Of a stretch of 64,000 nt of DNA, positions 26,025 through 35,427 are shown one piece after another. The notes beneath the pieces were generated by a model. The model searched no databases. It saw only the letters and a program-made list of their open reading frames with translations, and was not told the DNA's origin. This stretch comes from Armatimonadetes bacterium UBA1398 (lineage in GTDB: Bacteria > Armatimonadota > Zipacnadia > UBA1398): positions 15,240 to 79,239 of the forward strand of contig DBQI01000057.1 in assembly GCA_002305165.1 (NCBI GenBank), given 5' to 3'. The number at the start of each line of letters is the position of its first letter. Within the stretch, counting starts at the first letter, position 1. The translations under genes were made by a program, and so were the position numbers.

Positions 26025-26810
26025 GTGTCCCGTCAGACCGCGATCATCCTGGTCCTCCTTGCGGCGTTGATCGTCGTGCGTTGGGTTGTGCTCAATACTC
26101 GCGACATCAGCGCCCGGAGCAGGGACTCATACGCCTCCCTACTTCGCGAGATGGCCAGCGTTGTAGCGATCGTCTACTTCCTGTTCCGGCCCTTCGTCAT
26201 CCAGACGTTCTGGATCCCGTCCGGATCGATGATTCCCACCCTGCGGGAGCAGGACCGGATCGCGGTCAACTCCTTCTTGTATCGCTACTCCCCGCCCGTC
26301 CGTGGGGCGGTGATTGTGTTTCATCCGCCTAAGGCGGCAGTCATTCCCACTGTCGGTGAAGGACAGCCCGTGGACCTCGTCAAGCGCCTGATCGGTCTGC
26401 CGGGGGACAGGGTCCGGACGGAGCGCGATGGAACGGTCTACGTGAATGGGAGTCCCCTGGCTGAGCCCTACGTCAGCCCGGACCGACGCGGAACGTATCT
26501 CTTCCCCGAGTGCCTCGTATATGGACATGGGTCGGCGGGAGACGTGGGCTCTGGACCTGGACCGATCCCCAGCCGCCTTGTGGCGTGCATAGGAGAGTCG
26601 GGCGAAGAGTTCCTGCTCGAGGTGACGCGGAGCCCGGATGATCCCTCGCGACTGGAGGCCCTCGTGCCCGCCAAGTCGTATCTGGTTCTCGGCGACAACC
26701 GGGCGCAGTCTGATGATGGGCATAGATGGGGCTATGTCCCTTCGGACGCGGCCGTTGGACAGGCTGTTTTCGTGTTCTGGCCGCCCACAAGGGTTGGGCT
26801 CGTACGGTGA
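26025..26810 (+). CDS. lepB: Signal peptidase I (first of three)
   Basis: A protein of 261 residues starting at GTG, with GCGGGGAG about 10 bases upstream. Two hydrophobic segments lie near residues 5-22 and 43-60. The catalytic Ser68 is in IPSGSMIPTL, and the general base Lys120 is in LVKRLIGLPGDRV. The C-terminal family box is GDNRAQSDDGHRWGYVP. It would cleave signal peptides at the outer face of the cytoplasmic membrane. It is 62 bases after rplS, with a hairpin between, and 21 bases before the second copy. Confidence 0.92.
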   Translation: MSRQTAIILVLLAALIVVRWVVLNTRDISARSRDSYASLLREMASVVAIVYFLFRPFVIQTFWIPSGSMIPTLREQDRIAVNSFLYRYSPPVRGAVIVFHPPKAAVIPTVGEGQPVDLVKRLIGLPGDRVRTERDGTVYVNGSPLAEPYVSPDRRGTYLFPECLVYGHGSAGDVGSGPGPIPSRLVACIGESGEEFLLEVTRSPDDPSRLEALVPAKSYLVLGDNRAQSDDGHRWGYVPSDAAVGQAVFVFWPPTRVGLVR

Positions 26811-26831
26811 GATCGTGACGGGAAGCCGGTT

Positions 26832-27851
26832 GTGACAATGCCCTGGGTGTATGTGGTTAGTATCCTCGTTCTCGCCGTCGGAAGGGCGATGCTCGAGTTC
26901 GTCGATCCGCCCGACCCCTCGCCCCATGCTGCGCGCGTGGCGGCTCGCGATGGATCGGCATCGCCTGTCCTGATCGCCAAGATAGGCATCGGCATTGCCA
27001 TGGCGGCCATGGCATACCTGTTCTGTCGAACCGAGTACTTCCGTGGGCTGGAGCTGGGCCCGAAGGTCGCATGGGCTGTGCTGGGCGTGCTGATCATCCG
27101 CGGTTGGCTTTGGCTCGAGAACCGCCGCGCGGCCGTCGATGGGGCTGCCACTGTGGCCAGTGGCGCTGATGAGGACCGCATCAGCCCCTGGGTGGGCTTC
27201 GCCGAGTTGCTCGACTCCGCTCTCGTGGCTCTTGCCCTCGTGTTCTTCATCATCAAGCCCTTCGTGCTCCAGGCCTTCTTCATCCCATCAGGCTCCATGA
27301 AAGACACCCTGCTCCTGGGTGACCGCCTCGTGGTCAGCCGGTTCGCCTACCGCTTTGGTGAACCTCAGAGGGGGGACGTTGTCGTGTTCAAAGCCCCCCC
27401 TCAGGCCGATGAGAACCAGACGGAGTTCATCAAGCGCCTCATCGGACTGCCCGGTGATCGGATCAAGGTCGAGAAGGGAACCCTGTTCGTGAATGGGCTT
27501 CCCGTGGAGGAGCCGTATATCCGTGAGCGGCCAAGAGATCGGACTCCCTCTCGGCCGGAGCCGGGCGCGCTCCACACCCGCAGGGACTACCTTGGGTTCG
27601 ATTGGTACCTCGAGGATGACCAGGTGGTGGTTCCCGAGGGCCACTACTTCATGATGGGTGACAATCGGAACCAGAGTCGGGACGGGCGAACCTGGGGGTA
27701 CGTCCCCCGAGAAGCCCTCGTTGGCCGGGCCATCCTCATCTTCTGGCCTCCGCAGCGCGTCCGCGGCATCTGGTGGCCCGATGGGGTCGCGGGCACAGAG
27801 GCTCATGTCTCACAGGGAGGGGCGGAGGAGACACGCTCTGGGGCCTTGTAG
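26832..27851 (+). CDS. lepB: Signal peptidase I (second of three), with extra N-terminal membrane segments
   Basis: A protein of 339 residues with Ser155 in IPSGSMKDTL and Lys201 in FIKRLIGLPGD, and the box MMGDNRNQSRDGRTWGYVP. It is longer than the first copy because about 110 N-terminal residues add two or three hydrophobic segments (about 4-20, 47-64 and 79-96) before the usual anchor at 127-147. The start GTG is followed after one codon by ATG; either is possible. The overall layout recalls Gram-negative LepB with its extra helix and cytoplasmic loop. All catalytic residues are present. Confidence 0.9.
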   Translation: MTMPWVYVVSILVLAVGRAMLEFVDPPDPSPHAARVAARDGSASPVLIAKIGIGIAMAAMAYLFCRTEYFRGLELGPKVAWAVLGVLIIRGWLWLENRRAAVDGAATVASGADEDRISPWVGFAELLDSALVALALVFFIIKPFVLQAFFIPSGSMKDTLLLGDRLVVSRFAYRFGEPQRGDVVVFKAPPQADENQTEFIKRLIGLPGDRIKVEKGTLFVNGLPVEEPYIRERPRDRTPSRPEPGALHTRRDYLGFDWYLEDDQVVVPEGHYFMMGDNRNQSRDGRTWGYVPREALVGRAILIFWPPQRVRGIWWPDGVAGTEAHVSQGGAEETRSGAL

Positions 27852-28507
27852 CCATCTTGGTAGTATCTGGCCTGGCCTTCCGGCGCCTGGGCGCGTGGCG
27901 GCCGGGTTGCTACAGCGCTTCGCGTCTTCTGCTTACCCTAGCCGTAGCCCTAGCTCTCGTCTTGGGCCTGGTACGCCCCTTCCTCCTGGGTGTCTACGCT
28001 GTGCCAAGCGCGTCCATGTCCCCGGCACTGCGTGTTGGCGACCGAGTGCTGGTCAGCCCCATCCCCTACCGCTTCCGTGCTCCAGAGGTCGGTGAGGTCG
28101 CCGTGTTCCGCACTCTCGGAGCTCCCCAGGGCTGGGGCATTCCGCGCACCAAGCGGGTCGTAGCGGGCCCTGGGGAAGCGATCCGGATTCAGGCGGAGGA
28201 GGGCACCGAGCGGTATCTGCTCTACATCGACGGGCACCCCATCCGGGAGCCCTATGTCCACGGCGTGATGGCTTACGGACTGGGGGCCCACGGGGAGGTG
28301 CCACCAGGCTTCGAACTGGCCCGTGACGGGCTCAGGATCCCTCACGACTGCTACCTGCTCCTAGGCGATAACCGCAACGTCAGCGTGGATTCGCATGTTT
28401 TCGGGCCGGTACCGCGCGCAGCGCTCCAGGCGAAGGTTCTTGCAGTCTACTGGCCCCCACAACGCGCGGGGCTCGTACGCGACGCCGAGCGGGAGTTGGC
28501 GCCATGA
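27773..28507 (+). CDS. Signal peptidase I-like protease (third of three), divergent
   Basis: A protein of up to 244 residues. The only in-frame ATG overlaps the previous gene by 79 bases; a TTG at 27857 would avoid overlap, so the start is uncertain. Two hydrophobic segments precede the catalytic site. The motifs are divergent: Ser81 is in VPSASMSPAL, and the base Lys127 is in RTKRVVAGPGEAI, where the usual LIGLPGD is changed. The C-terminal box is LLGDNRNVSVDSHVFGPVP. The Ser-Met and Lys are kept, so it should be active, perhaps on other substrates. The stop overlaps the rnhB start by four bases (ATGA). Confidence 0.82.
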   Translation: MARWGRGHRGSCLTGRGGGDTLWGLVAILVVSGLAFRRLGAWRPGCYSASRLLLTLAVALALVLGLVRPFLLGVYAVPSASMSPALRVGDRVLVSPIPYRFRAPEVGEVAVFRTLGAPQGWGIPRTKRVVAGPGEAIRIQAEEGTERYLLYIDGHPIREPYVHGVMAYGLGAHGEVPPGFELARDGLRIPHDCYLLLGDNRNVSVDSHVFGPVPRAALQAKVLAVYWPPQRAGLVRDAERELAP

Positions 28508-29112
28508 GGCTGGTCGCCGGGGTTGACGAAGCGGGGAGGGGGCCTGGCGCGGGCCCCGTGGTGGCGGCGGCCGTCATCCTCGGAGCGGCTCGGATCGAGG
28601 GTCTCGCCGACTCCAAGCTGCTGTCCGCGCGCCGACGCGAGGCGCTTGCGGACGAGATCCGCGCCGCGGCCGTCACTTGGGCCATTGGCGAGGCGAGCGT
28701 GGGCGAGATCGACGAGATGAACATACTGCGAGCCACCCTGCTCGCTATGCGTCGGGCTATCGAGGGGTTGTCTCCCCCGCCCTCTCTGTGCCTCATCGAC
28801 GGCGCCACGCCTGTCCGGGGGCTACGCGTTCCTCAGCAGCCCCTTGTCGGTGGCGACCGCCTCTGCTCGGAGATATCGGCCGCGTCGATCCTGGCGAAGA
28901 CGCACCGCGACGCCCTGATGGTCGCGCTGGATGCCACGTACCCGGGCTACGGGTTCGCGGAGCATAAGGGCTATCTCACTCCCCAGCACCTGGCTGCACT
29001 CGCTCAGCTGGGTCCGTGCCCTATTCACCGACGCAGCTTCGGCCCCGTCCGTGCCGCTCTATCCCGTCCGGAGGACGTCCAGCGCTTCATTGAAGAGAAC
29101 CTAGGCTCCTGA
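28504..29112 (+). CDS. rnhB: Ribonuclease HII
   Basis: A protein of 202 residues. The catalytic pair Asp8-Glu9 is in VAGVDEAGRGPGAGPVV. Other family marks are LADSKLLSARRREALADEI, a further Asp in LCLIDGATPV, and ISAASILAKTHRDALM. The enzyme nicks at ribonucleotides in DNA. It is coupled to the third signal peptidase by ATGA and its end overlaps the convergent gene by 12 bases. Confidence 0.96.
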   Translation: MRLVAGVDEAGRGPGAGPVVAAAVILGAARIEGLADSKLLSARRREALADEIRAAAVTWAIGEASVGEIDEMNILRATLLAMRRAIEGLSPPPSLCLIDGATPVRGLRVPQQPLVGGDRLCSEISAASILAKTHRDALMVALDATYPGYGFAEHKGYLTPQHLAALAQLGPCPIHRRSFGPVRAALSRPEDVQRFIEENLGS

Positions 29113-30147
29113 TGCCTCCGGCTCCGCGGGCTCCTGGGCCTCGGCCTCTCGTAGCGGGAGCGAGCCCTCAAGAGGCCCGAAGGGCAGTGCCAGCAGATAC
29201 ACCGGCGCGTCACGCCGGATCGCCTCGCCGCTAGCCAGGATGTCCGAGCGAGGCGTATCGGGCCCCATCGAGAACGTCTTGGCGATGCGAGGCTCTCCCA
29301 GCAGGTTCTGATTGGTGATCTCCAGCGCGGCGGTGGCTCCAGGCGTGGCACCGAGGGCGAATCGGACCGTCTCGGAGGCCGAGGTTACGACGGCATCGAG
29401 CTCCACGACCCAGTCCGGTGAGGTGGTGTCTGGCGCGGTGGAGATGAGGACGGTTCGTGTGGAGGTGTCCCATGTCACCGATCCGAGCGTCTTCCCGGCA
29501 ATCACCTTGTAGCCCCGGACGCTCATGTCAGCATCTTCCGGGGCGCCGAGGAGCCGCAGCGCGACCTCGGGCGAGTTGGACGATAGCTTGATGGTGAGAT
29601 GGGACCCGACGACAAAGGTCGGCGCTACCAGCTCCTGATCGACCGGCAGTCGCGAGAGGAACTCCCTGGCAAGGAATACGCCGGCTTCCACAGGGTCGGG
29701 CATGAGGGTTAGGGACCGCTGCATCGCCCACTGGTAACGCTTGTCCTGGAGGAAGACCATCTGTCCCTCGACCAGGATGTCCTCATTCCTCTGGGTGATC
29801 ATCCCCACCACCGCGCGGTCCGCCTCGAGCTCCTCGGCAATCCGAGCCGCCTCCCGGTAGGGGATGGGTCGGTGGGGGTTGTAGCCGTTTCGGCGGATGG
29901 CGCGGTCCACCCTCAGCGGGTCGACCACGTCAACCTGGGGATGAAGCGCCATAGTCTGCGCGATGATGTCCCGCAGACCCGCCTCAAGCGTGCCGAGGGA
30001 TTCATCGTAGGTCTGGTTGGCGAAGAGGAACACCGCGACCGTGTAGCGCAGCTCGGAGGAAGCGTCGGAGGCTGTGCCATCCTGCGCGAGAGCGCCCGGC
30101 GCGACGACCAAGAGGAGCAGCATGCCGCACAGTGATAGCCTCACCAC
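29101..30147 (-). CDS. Secreted TolB/CsgG/FlgO-like protein
   Basis: A protein of 348 residues with a signal peptide (MVRLSLCGMLLLLVVAPGALAQ). Residues about 32-155 resemble the CsgG/TolB N-terminal fold: YTVAVFLFANQTYDE, an amphipathic helix, VDVVDPLRVDRAIRRNGY, and AEELEADRAVVGMITQRNEDILVEGQ. The rest is beta-rich, possibly a PEGA-like or Ig-like domain. Proteins with this fold sense or bind envelope parts in the periplasm; the role here is unknown. It is the last gene of the aminotransferase-serA run, 20 bases after the M42 peptidase. Confidence 0.6.
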   Translation of the reverse strand: MVRLSLCGMLLLLVVAPGALAQDGTASDASSELRYTVAVFLFANQTYDESLGTLEAGLRDIIAQTMALHPQVDVVDPLRVDRAIRRNGYNPHRPIPYREAARIAEELEADRAVVGMITQRNEDILVEGQMVFLQDKRYQWAMQRSLTLMPDPVEAGVFLAREFLSRLPVDQELVAPTFVVGSHLTIKLSSNSPEVALRLLGAPEDADMSVRGYKVIAGKTLGSVTWDTSTRTVLISTAPDTTSPDWVVELDAVVTSASETVRFALGATPGATAALEITNQNLLGEPRIAKTFSMGPDTPRSDILASGEAIRRDAPVYLLALPFGPLEGSLPLREAEAQEPAEPEASGA

Positions 30148-30167
30148 GGGACCAGCCTCCTCCGGCG

Positions 30168-31247
30168 CTAGCGGCCTCGGATCTCTTCCACGGCCTTCGC
30201 GTCGAGCCGCCTAGCCAGCGCCAGGCACAGCCTGAGCGCCGCCTGGTAGTCCGAGGACGCGATAAGCCCATTGTGGGTGTGGATGTACCTGCAGGGGACC
30301 GCCAGCAGCAGGTATGGCACGCCCGTCTTATAGCGGCTGATCTGGGCGCCATCCGATCCGCCCGACTCGTAGAAGGAGTCCTGGAACGGGATCCCCTCCT
30401 CGGTGGCGACCCGCCGCGCGAAGGCCCGGAAAGTCGGCGACGGGATGGCCCCGGACTCGATGAAGACGATCGAGACCCCCTGGCCGCACTTCTCGGTGGC
30501 CTCCTTGGTGTCCACACCCGGCACACCGCCCGTGATCCCCACTTCCAGCACGATGGCTAGATCGGGGTCGCAGATCCAAGCGGCAGCCTGGGCGCCGATC
30601 AGCCCCTTCTCCTCACCCGTCGTCCCCGCGGCGATGAGGGTGTTTGGGTGGTCCGGCCCTACGCGCAACAGGGTCTCAGTGGCCAGGGCGACACCCACGC
30701 GGTCGTCCCAGGCCTTGCCGAGGAGGAACTGTCCCCCATTCAACTCCTCGAAGCTCGCCACCGGCGTTATCTGATCCCCTGGGGTGATCCCCAGGTTCTC
30801 CATGGCGTCCTCCTTGGAGCAGGCGCCAACATCGAGGAACATGTCGCGGATCCTAACCATCTCTCCACGCTTGTCGGGCGGCGTCAGATGGGGCGGCTTG
30901 GCGCCCACGACCCCAAGCACCGGACCCTTGCTGCCGTGCACGAGGAGGCGCTGGGTGAGCAGCGCCTGGTCGATCCAGCCGCCTGAGGGGATCATGTAGA
31001 GGAAGCCATCGTCCGTGATGGACTTGACGATGAACCCGATCTCGTCCATGTGGCCGGCGTAGAGGATCCGAGGCCGGTCGGAACCGCCTCGCTTCATGAA
31101 GGTCACGCCCCCGTGGCCGTCCATGGTCGGCTCGGCAACACCGGATAGCGCCGCCGTCATCGCTCGGCGGACCTCGTCCTCATGGCCCGGTATGCCATTC
31201 GCCTCGGACAGGGTCTTCAGGAGCGCCTTGCTTTGATCATCGATCAC
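30168..31247 (-). CDS. M42-family metallo-aminopeptidase (FrvX-like)
   Basis: A protein of 359 residues starting at GTG, preceded by GGAGGGCGAG. M42 marks are the metal and catalytic motif YAGHMDEIGFIV near residue 65, GTTGEEKGLIGAQAA with the catalytic Glu near 210, VGITGGVPG, and the C-terminal ESGGSDGAQISRYKTGVP and THN. These di-metal enzymes form cytosolic tetrahedral dodecamers that trim peptides; sequence alone does not settle the substrate (some were once called endoglucanases). It lies 45 bases after the DUF1015 gene. Confidence 0.9.
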   Translation of the reverse strand: MIDDQSKALLKTLSEANGIPGHEDEVRRAMTAALSGVAEPTMDGHGGVTFMKRGGSDRPRILYAGHMDEIGFIVKSITDDGFLYMIPSGGWIDQALLTQRLLVHGSKGPVLGVVGAKPPHLTPPDKRGEMVRIRDMFLDVGACSKEDAMENLGITPGDQITPVASFEELNGGQFLLGKAWDDRVGVALATETLLRVGPDHPNTLIAAGTTGEEKGLIGAQAAAWICDPDLAIVLEVGITGGVPGVDTKEATEKCGQGVSIVFIESGAIPSPTFRAFARRVATEEGIPFQDSFYESGGSDGAQISRYKTGVPYLLLAVPCRYIHTHNGLIASSDYQAALRLCLALARRLDAKAVEEIRGR

Positions 31248-31292
31248 GTGACTCGCCCTCCATTACTATCCGTCTACTATCCGTCCGACCCA

Positions 31293-32579
31293 TCAGCCGC
31301 TCAGATCCAGGAAGACGCAGCCACTGAGCAGCTTCGGGTAGAAGTACGTGGTCTTCTGGGGCATGCGCTGGCCGGCCGCGCAGACCGCGGCCAGTTCCGC
31401 CCCTCCCGGCGAGCGAACGAGGACCGCCAAGTCCGCTTCGCCCTGACGGACCTCCCGCAGCGCCTCCGCCGCGTCTCGCGTATGACCTACTCCGCCCGCG
31501 ACGTCGATGCCTGAGGCTCCTATCCCGAGCGCCGTCAGTATCGCCCGATGCAGGATCGTCAGTTCATCGGCACGGAGCGCCGGATGGACCCCTACGAGCA
31601 GACGCTCGAGCCTTGAGGGATCTTCAACCGAGACCCGGTGCAACCCGCCTCGCGTCGCGAAGACGTAGGTGGGCAGCTTCGCCGGAGCGGACTCGACAAC
31701 CTGGATTGCCGCGGCGGCATCGAGGTCTGGGAGCGGTTGGATGCGGGCTAGGTCCGCCAGAGGAGCCAGGTCCGGAGCGCCGCCCAGCCCACGGAATAGG
31801 CGGTGAGTGCCGTATGCCCGCAGTCCCGGATCGTCCGACGGCGTGAGGCAGAACATGGTCCGTGAGCCGTCCGCCTTGCCGCCAAGCCGCCCTTTGGCGC
31901 GTGCGTGCTCCAGGGCCGCCGTGTACCGGTGGTGACCATCGGCGATGATGACAGTCCTTGCAGCCAAGGCGGCGCAGAAACCCTCGATGGCCTCGGCGTC
32001 GGTTACACGTCGGACTCTGTGGACACATCCGTCGCCATCCGCTGTTTCGATGAACGCTTCATCAGCCTTCGCAGTGAGGGCCGCGGTAGCCGCTCCCCCG
32101 GGGTCCTCGTGGAGGCCGAAGATGGGGGAGAAGACCGCGTCCGCGGCCCGCATGAGGTTGATGCGGTCGGAGAGCGGGCCTTGGAAGATCTCCTCATGAG
32201 GCAGGACGACGCCCGCCTCGAAGGGCTCGAGCTTCAGGGCGCCGATGACGCCGGTTCGAGTCGTCCGCTCGTCAGTGATCAGGTCACTGAACTCAATGTC
32301 GTAGACGTACAGAGAGGGCTGCTCATCGCGCACCAGGACACCGTCGCGCCTCCACGCATCCCAGGTCTCAGCGGCTCGCTGGTAGTCCCCGGGACCGAAG
32401 GAGGCTCCGGGGGCGGGCTTGCCGAGGATGAGGTGGATCACATGGTGCGGCGAAGCCTTGGCAAGCTCCCTGGCGCGTCCGTGGCTGATGACGTCGTACG
32501 GGGGGGCCAGCACCTCGCTCGGGGGCCCAATGCGGCTGAAATCGTACTTCCAAGCTCGGAATGGCGCCATATCGGCCAT
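31293..32579 (-). CDS. DUF1015-family protein
   Basis: A protein of 428 residues with the family start APFRAWKYDF, then LAPPYDVISHGRARELA, and the central IIADGHHRYTAALEHARAK with an HHR-type motif. The function is unknown; it often stands beside serA and an aminotransferase in Terrabacteria, as here, which suggests a link to serine metabolism. It follows serA after 41 bases on the same strand. Confidence 0.9.
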   Translation of the reverse strand: MADMAPFRAWKYDFSRIGPPSEVLAPPYDVISHGRARELAKASPHHVIHLILGKPAPGASFGPGDYQRAAETWDAWRRDGVLVRDEQPSLYVYDIEFSDLITDERTTRTGVIGALKLEPFEAGVVLPHEEIFQGPLSDRINLMRAADAVFSPIFGLHEDPGGAATAALTAKADEAFIETADGDGCVHRVRRVTDAEAIEGFCAALAARTVIIADGHHRYTAALEHARAKGRLGGKADGSRTMFCLTPSDDPGLRAYGTHRLFRGLGGAPDLAPLADLARIQPLPDLDAAAAIQVVESAPAKLPTYVFATRGGLHRVSVEDPSRLERLLVGVHPALRADELTILHRAILTALGIGASGIDVAGGVGHTRDAAEALREVRQGEADLAVLVRSPGGAELAAVCAAGQRMPQKTTYFYPKLLSGCVFLDLSG

Positions 32580-32620
32580 AAACGGGATCTCTCCGTCTAC
32601 TCGTGCCTACGGGTTGGCGG

Positions 32621-34243
32621 CTAGCCGGCCTCCTCCTGGGTGGCCGGCGGCAACTCCACGGCGTGGATCGCTCGCAGCAGACCCAGCCCTTCAAGATCGC
32701 TCCGGGCCCCATCGGGCAGACTCTTGTCAAGGTTGAGGACCATCATCTGGATCCCCTCTGATGGGCTGCTCCCGACATGCATCTGGCAGATGTTGATGTT
32801 GTGGGCGCCAAGGACTTGCCCCACCTGCCCGATCACGCCCGGCTGATCACTGGAGATCACCATCAGGAGCGTCCCCTCAGGACGAACATCCAACCGGAAC
32901 TGGTCGATGCGGACGATGCGCGGCTCCGAGCGGCCTCTAAGGGCCCCCTCCAGTTCGGATACGCTCTCATCACAGATAATCTCGGCCTTGATGTGGCTAT
33001 GGTAGATGGGGTGCTCCGCGTGCTTCACCTCGGCCACGTCGACACCGCGCTCCGCAGCGAACATGGGAGCGTTGACCTCGTTGAGGTGCGGCCCCATAAC
33101 TCGTCGCAGCAGGCCAACCAGAAGATGGCGGGTTGCGAGCGAGCAGTCGTGGGAGGCGATGGCCCCGGAGTAGGTCACCCGGACGGTCCTCAAGCCCCTC
33201 TGGGCGAGGTGGGAGGCCATGAGGCCGATGCGCTCGGCAAGGTTCAGCCACGGCCGGAGCTGGAGAAGCGTCTCGGGCTCGACGAAGGGCAGGTTCACGG
33301 CGCTGCGCGGCGGCAGACCCTTCAGCACATCCACGATCTGCTCGGCCACGTCGACGGCCGCGCCAATCTGCGCCTCGGTGGTGGATGCCCCGAGATGCGG
33401 CGTCAGCACGGTGCGAGGAGCTGTGATGAGGGGGCTATCCCACGGCTCGGGCTCGCCCTCGTAGACATCTACGGCGGCGCCGGCGACCCGCCCCTCCGCC
33501 AGGGCCGCGGCGAGGGCGGCTTCATCGATGATGCCTCCGCGCGAGGAGTTGATGATGCGGCAGCCGGGCTTCACGAGACTCAGTTCCCTGGTCCCGATCA
33601 TGCCGCGCGTCGTGTCGGTAAGAGGCACGTGGATGGTGATGTAATCAGAGTCCGTAAGGATCTGCTCCAGGGTCACTGGCTCCGTGTGGAGTTGCACGCA
33701 GCGTTCTTGGCTCAGGGCCAGATCGTAGGCGAGTAGTTTCATGCCGAGACCGCGGGCCATGATGGCCACCTGGGTGCCGACCTTCCCAAGCCCGATCAGG
33801 CCCAGCGTCTTGCCACGGACCTCGTTGCCCAGCAGGTCGTTACGCTTCCACTCCTGCCGGCGCATACGCGCATCGCCTTCTGGCACGCTTCGGGTGAGCG
33901 CCAGCATCAGAGCGACGGCGTGCTCGGCGGCGGCACGAGTGTTGCCCTCGGGCGAGTTCACGACGACGACACCGCGCTCGGAGGCGACGCGAACATCAAT
34001 GTTGTCGACGCCGACGCCCGCCCTACCGATGATCTTCAGGTGCTCGGCCGCCCTGATCACGTCCGCCGTGATCTTCGTAGCCGATCGCACCACGATGGCG
34101 TCCACACCCGAACATGCCGCGATGAGGTCGTCTCCCTTGAGGCCGGTCTTCACCTCGACCTCGCCGGCCTCGCGGAGCTTCTCCACCCCCTCCGGCGCGA
34201 TGCTGTCGCAGACGAGGATCTTGGGGCTCTTGGTGGCTTCCAT
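32621..34243 (-). CDS. serA: D-3-phosphoglycerate dehydrogenase
   Basis: A protein of 540 residues. The ATG at 34243 begins MEATKSPKILVCDSIAPEGVE. The substrate domain has KIIGRAGVGVDNID; the NAD site is GLIGLGKVGTQVAI; the catalytic Arg and His are in NSSRGGIIDE and LTPHLGAST. The intervening ASB domain and a C-terminal ACT domain (LLMVISSDQPGVIGQVGQVLG) make it the long type of SerA, open to feedback by serine. It catalyses the first step from 3-phosphoglycerate to serine. It is 26 bases after the aminotransferase gene; the longer open frame upstream is only overlap. Confidence 0.95.
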   Translation of the reverse strand: MEATKSPKILVCDSIAPEGVEKLREAGEVEVKTGLKGDDLIAACSGVDAIVVRSATKITADVIRAAEHLKIIGRAGVGVDNIDVRVASERGVVVVNSPEGNTRAAAEHAVALMLALTRSVPEGDARMRRQEWKRNDLLGNEVRGKTLGLIGLGKVGTQVAIMARGLGMKLLAYDLALSQERCVQLHTEPVTLEQILTDSDYITIHVPLTDTTRGMIGTRELSLVKPGCRIINSSRGGIIDEAALAAALAEGRVAGAAVDVYEGEPEPWDSPLITAPRTVLTPHLGASTTEAQIGAAVDVAEQIVDVLKGLPPRSAVNLPFVEPETLLQLRPWLNLAERIGLMASHLAQRGLRTVRVTYSGAIASHDCSLATRHLLVGLLRRVMGPHLNEVNAPMFAAERGVDVAEVKHAEHPIYHSHIKAEIICDESVSELEGALRGRSEPRIVRIDQFRLDVRPEGTLLMVISSDQPGVIGQVGQVLGAHNINICQMHVGSSPSEGIQMMVLNLDKSLPDGARSDLEGLGLLRAIHAVELPPATQEEAG

Positions 34244-34269
34244 CAGTCGAGTCTCCGTCTCCTGGTTCG

Positions 34270-35427
34270 TCAGCCCTGGTGTCCCTCGAAGTAGGCCTGC
34301 GCGGCCGCGACCCCCGCGCCAGGCTCGAACCCACCGTGCCCGTGGGCGCGCAGAGTGATCTCTAGGCAGGCCAGAGCGCCGAGGATCTGATAGGGCTCGA
34401 TGACCCCCAGGTGCGCGATGCGGAAGATCCGGCCCTGGAGGCTCTTCTGGCCGCCCGCCAGATGGATCCCGAACCGTTTGCCCAGGTCCTTGCGCATGGC
34501 GTCCGGCTCGATGCCCTCGGGTGGCAGAACGGCCGTTACCGAGTCGCTCGCCACCCTCTCGTCGGGGAAGAGCCGGAGGTTCATGGCCTTGACGGCCGCG
34601 CGCACCGCGCTGGCCCGGTTGTGGTGCGCCGCGATGCAGGCCTCGAGCCCATCCGTGAGGAGGAGATCGAGGGCCACATCCAGGGCACGGACCAGGGTGG
34701 TGGCGCCGGTGTAGGCCGTGGTCCACTTGCCGAGTGACTTACGCATCGCGGGCAGATCGAAGTAGAAGGTCGGGCACGTCGCCGTCTCCGTGGCCTTCCA
34801 TGCCCTCTCTGACATGCCGACGAACGCCAGGCCAGGCGGGATGGCGAAGGCCTTCTGGGAGCCTCCGACTACGATGTCGGCTCCCCAAGCATCCATGGGT
34901 AGCTCAGACGCCATCAGCCCAGAGATCGCGTCGATGATGCTCAGAGCCCCGTGCTTGTTCGCTACCTCGAGGATGGCCTTCGTGGGATTCGTGACTCCCG
35001 TGGAGGTCTCGTTGTGGGTGAAGGCGATACTCTTGGCGCCGGAGGACGCGAGGGCCTCGTCGACAGCTACGGGATCTGCGGCCGTGCCCCACTCGAACCC
35101 CAGTGTAGTGACGTCCAGACCGTACCGCTCCGAGATCTCGGCCCACCGTTGGCCGAACGCCCCTATCTCAACGACGAGGATCTTGTCGCCCGGGGAGTGC
35201 ACGTTGGCGATGGCGGCCTCCATGCCCCCCGTCCCTGAGGCCGTCAGAGTGATGACGTCTCCGTCAGTCCCGAAGACCTCCCTGAGGCGCACCGTAACAG
35301 ATTCGAGGTTCTTTGAGAACTGAGGCGTTCGGTGGCCGTAAGCAGGCTCGCTGAGCGCCCTCAGGACGGCAGGAGGCATGGGAGTGGGTCCCGGAATCAG
35401 GAGCAGGTCGTTCTCGTAACGGCTCAT
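34270..35427 (-). CDS. Class V aminotransferase (alanine-glyoxylate / serine-pyruvate / phosphoserine type)
   Basis: A protein of 385 residues with GGGGGA upstream of the ATG. The start LLLIPGPTPMPPAVL and the turn AYGHRTPQFSKN are family marks. The PLP-binding Lys is in VVGGSQKAFAIPPGL near residue 190. Sequence and partner fit the enzymes that stand beside SerA in many bacteria and may act as phosphoserine or serine-glyoxylate aminotransferase. The reaction cannot be told from the sequence; adjacency to serA points to serine synthesis. Confidence 0.88.
   Translation of the reverse strand: MSRYENDLLLIPGPTPMPPAVLRALSEPAYGHRTPQFSKNLESVTVRLREVFGTDGDVITLTASGTGGMEAAIANVHSPGDKILVVEIGAFGQRWAEISERYGLDVTTLGFEWGTAADPVAVDEALASSGAKSIAFTHNETSTGVTNPTKAILEVANKHGALSIIDAISGLMASELPMDAWGADIVVGGSQKAFAIPPGLAFVGMSERAWKATETATCPTFYFDLPAMRKSLGKWTTAYTGATTLVRALDVALDLLLTDGLEACIAAHHNRASAVRAAVKAMNLRLFPDERVASDSVTAVLPPEGIEPDAMRKDLGKRFGIHLAGGQKSLQGRIFRIAHLGVIEPYQILGALACLEITLRAHGHGGFEPGAGVAAAQAYFEGHQG

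Noticed and set aside
29101..29112. Overlap of rnhB with the convergent gene as a frameshift sign
   Set aside because: Both proteins have normal family ends; a 12-base tail-to-tail overlap is common in dense genomes.
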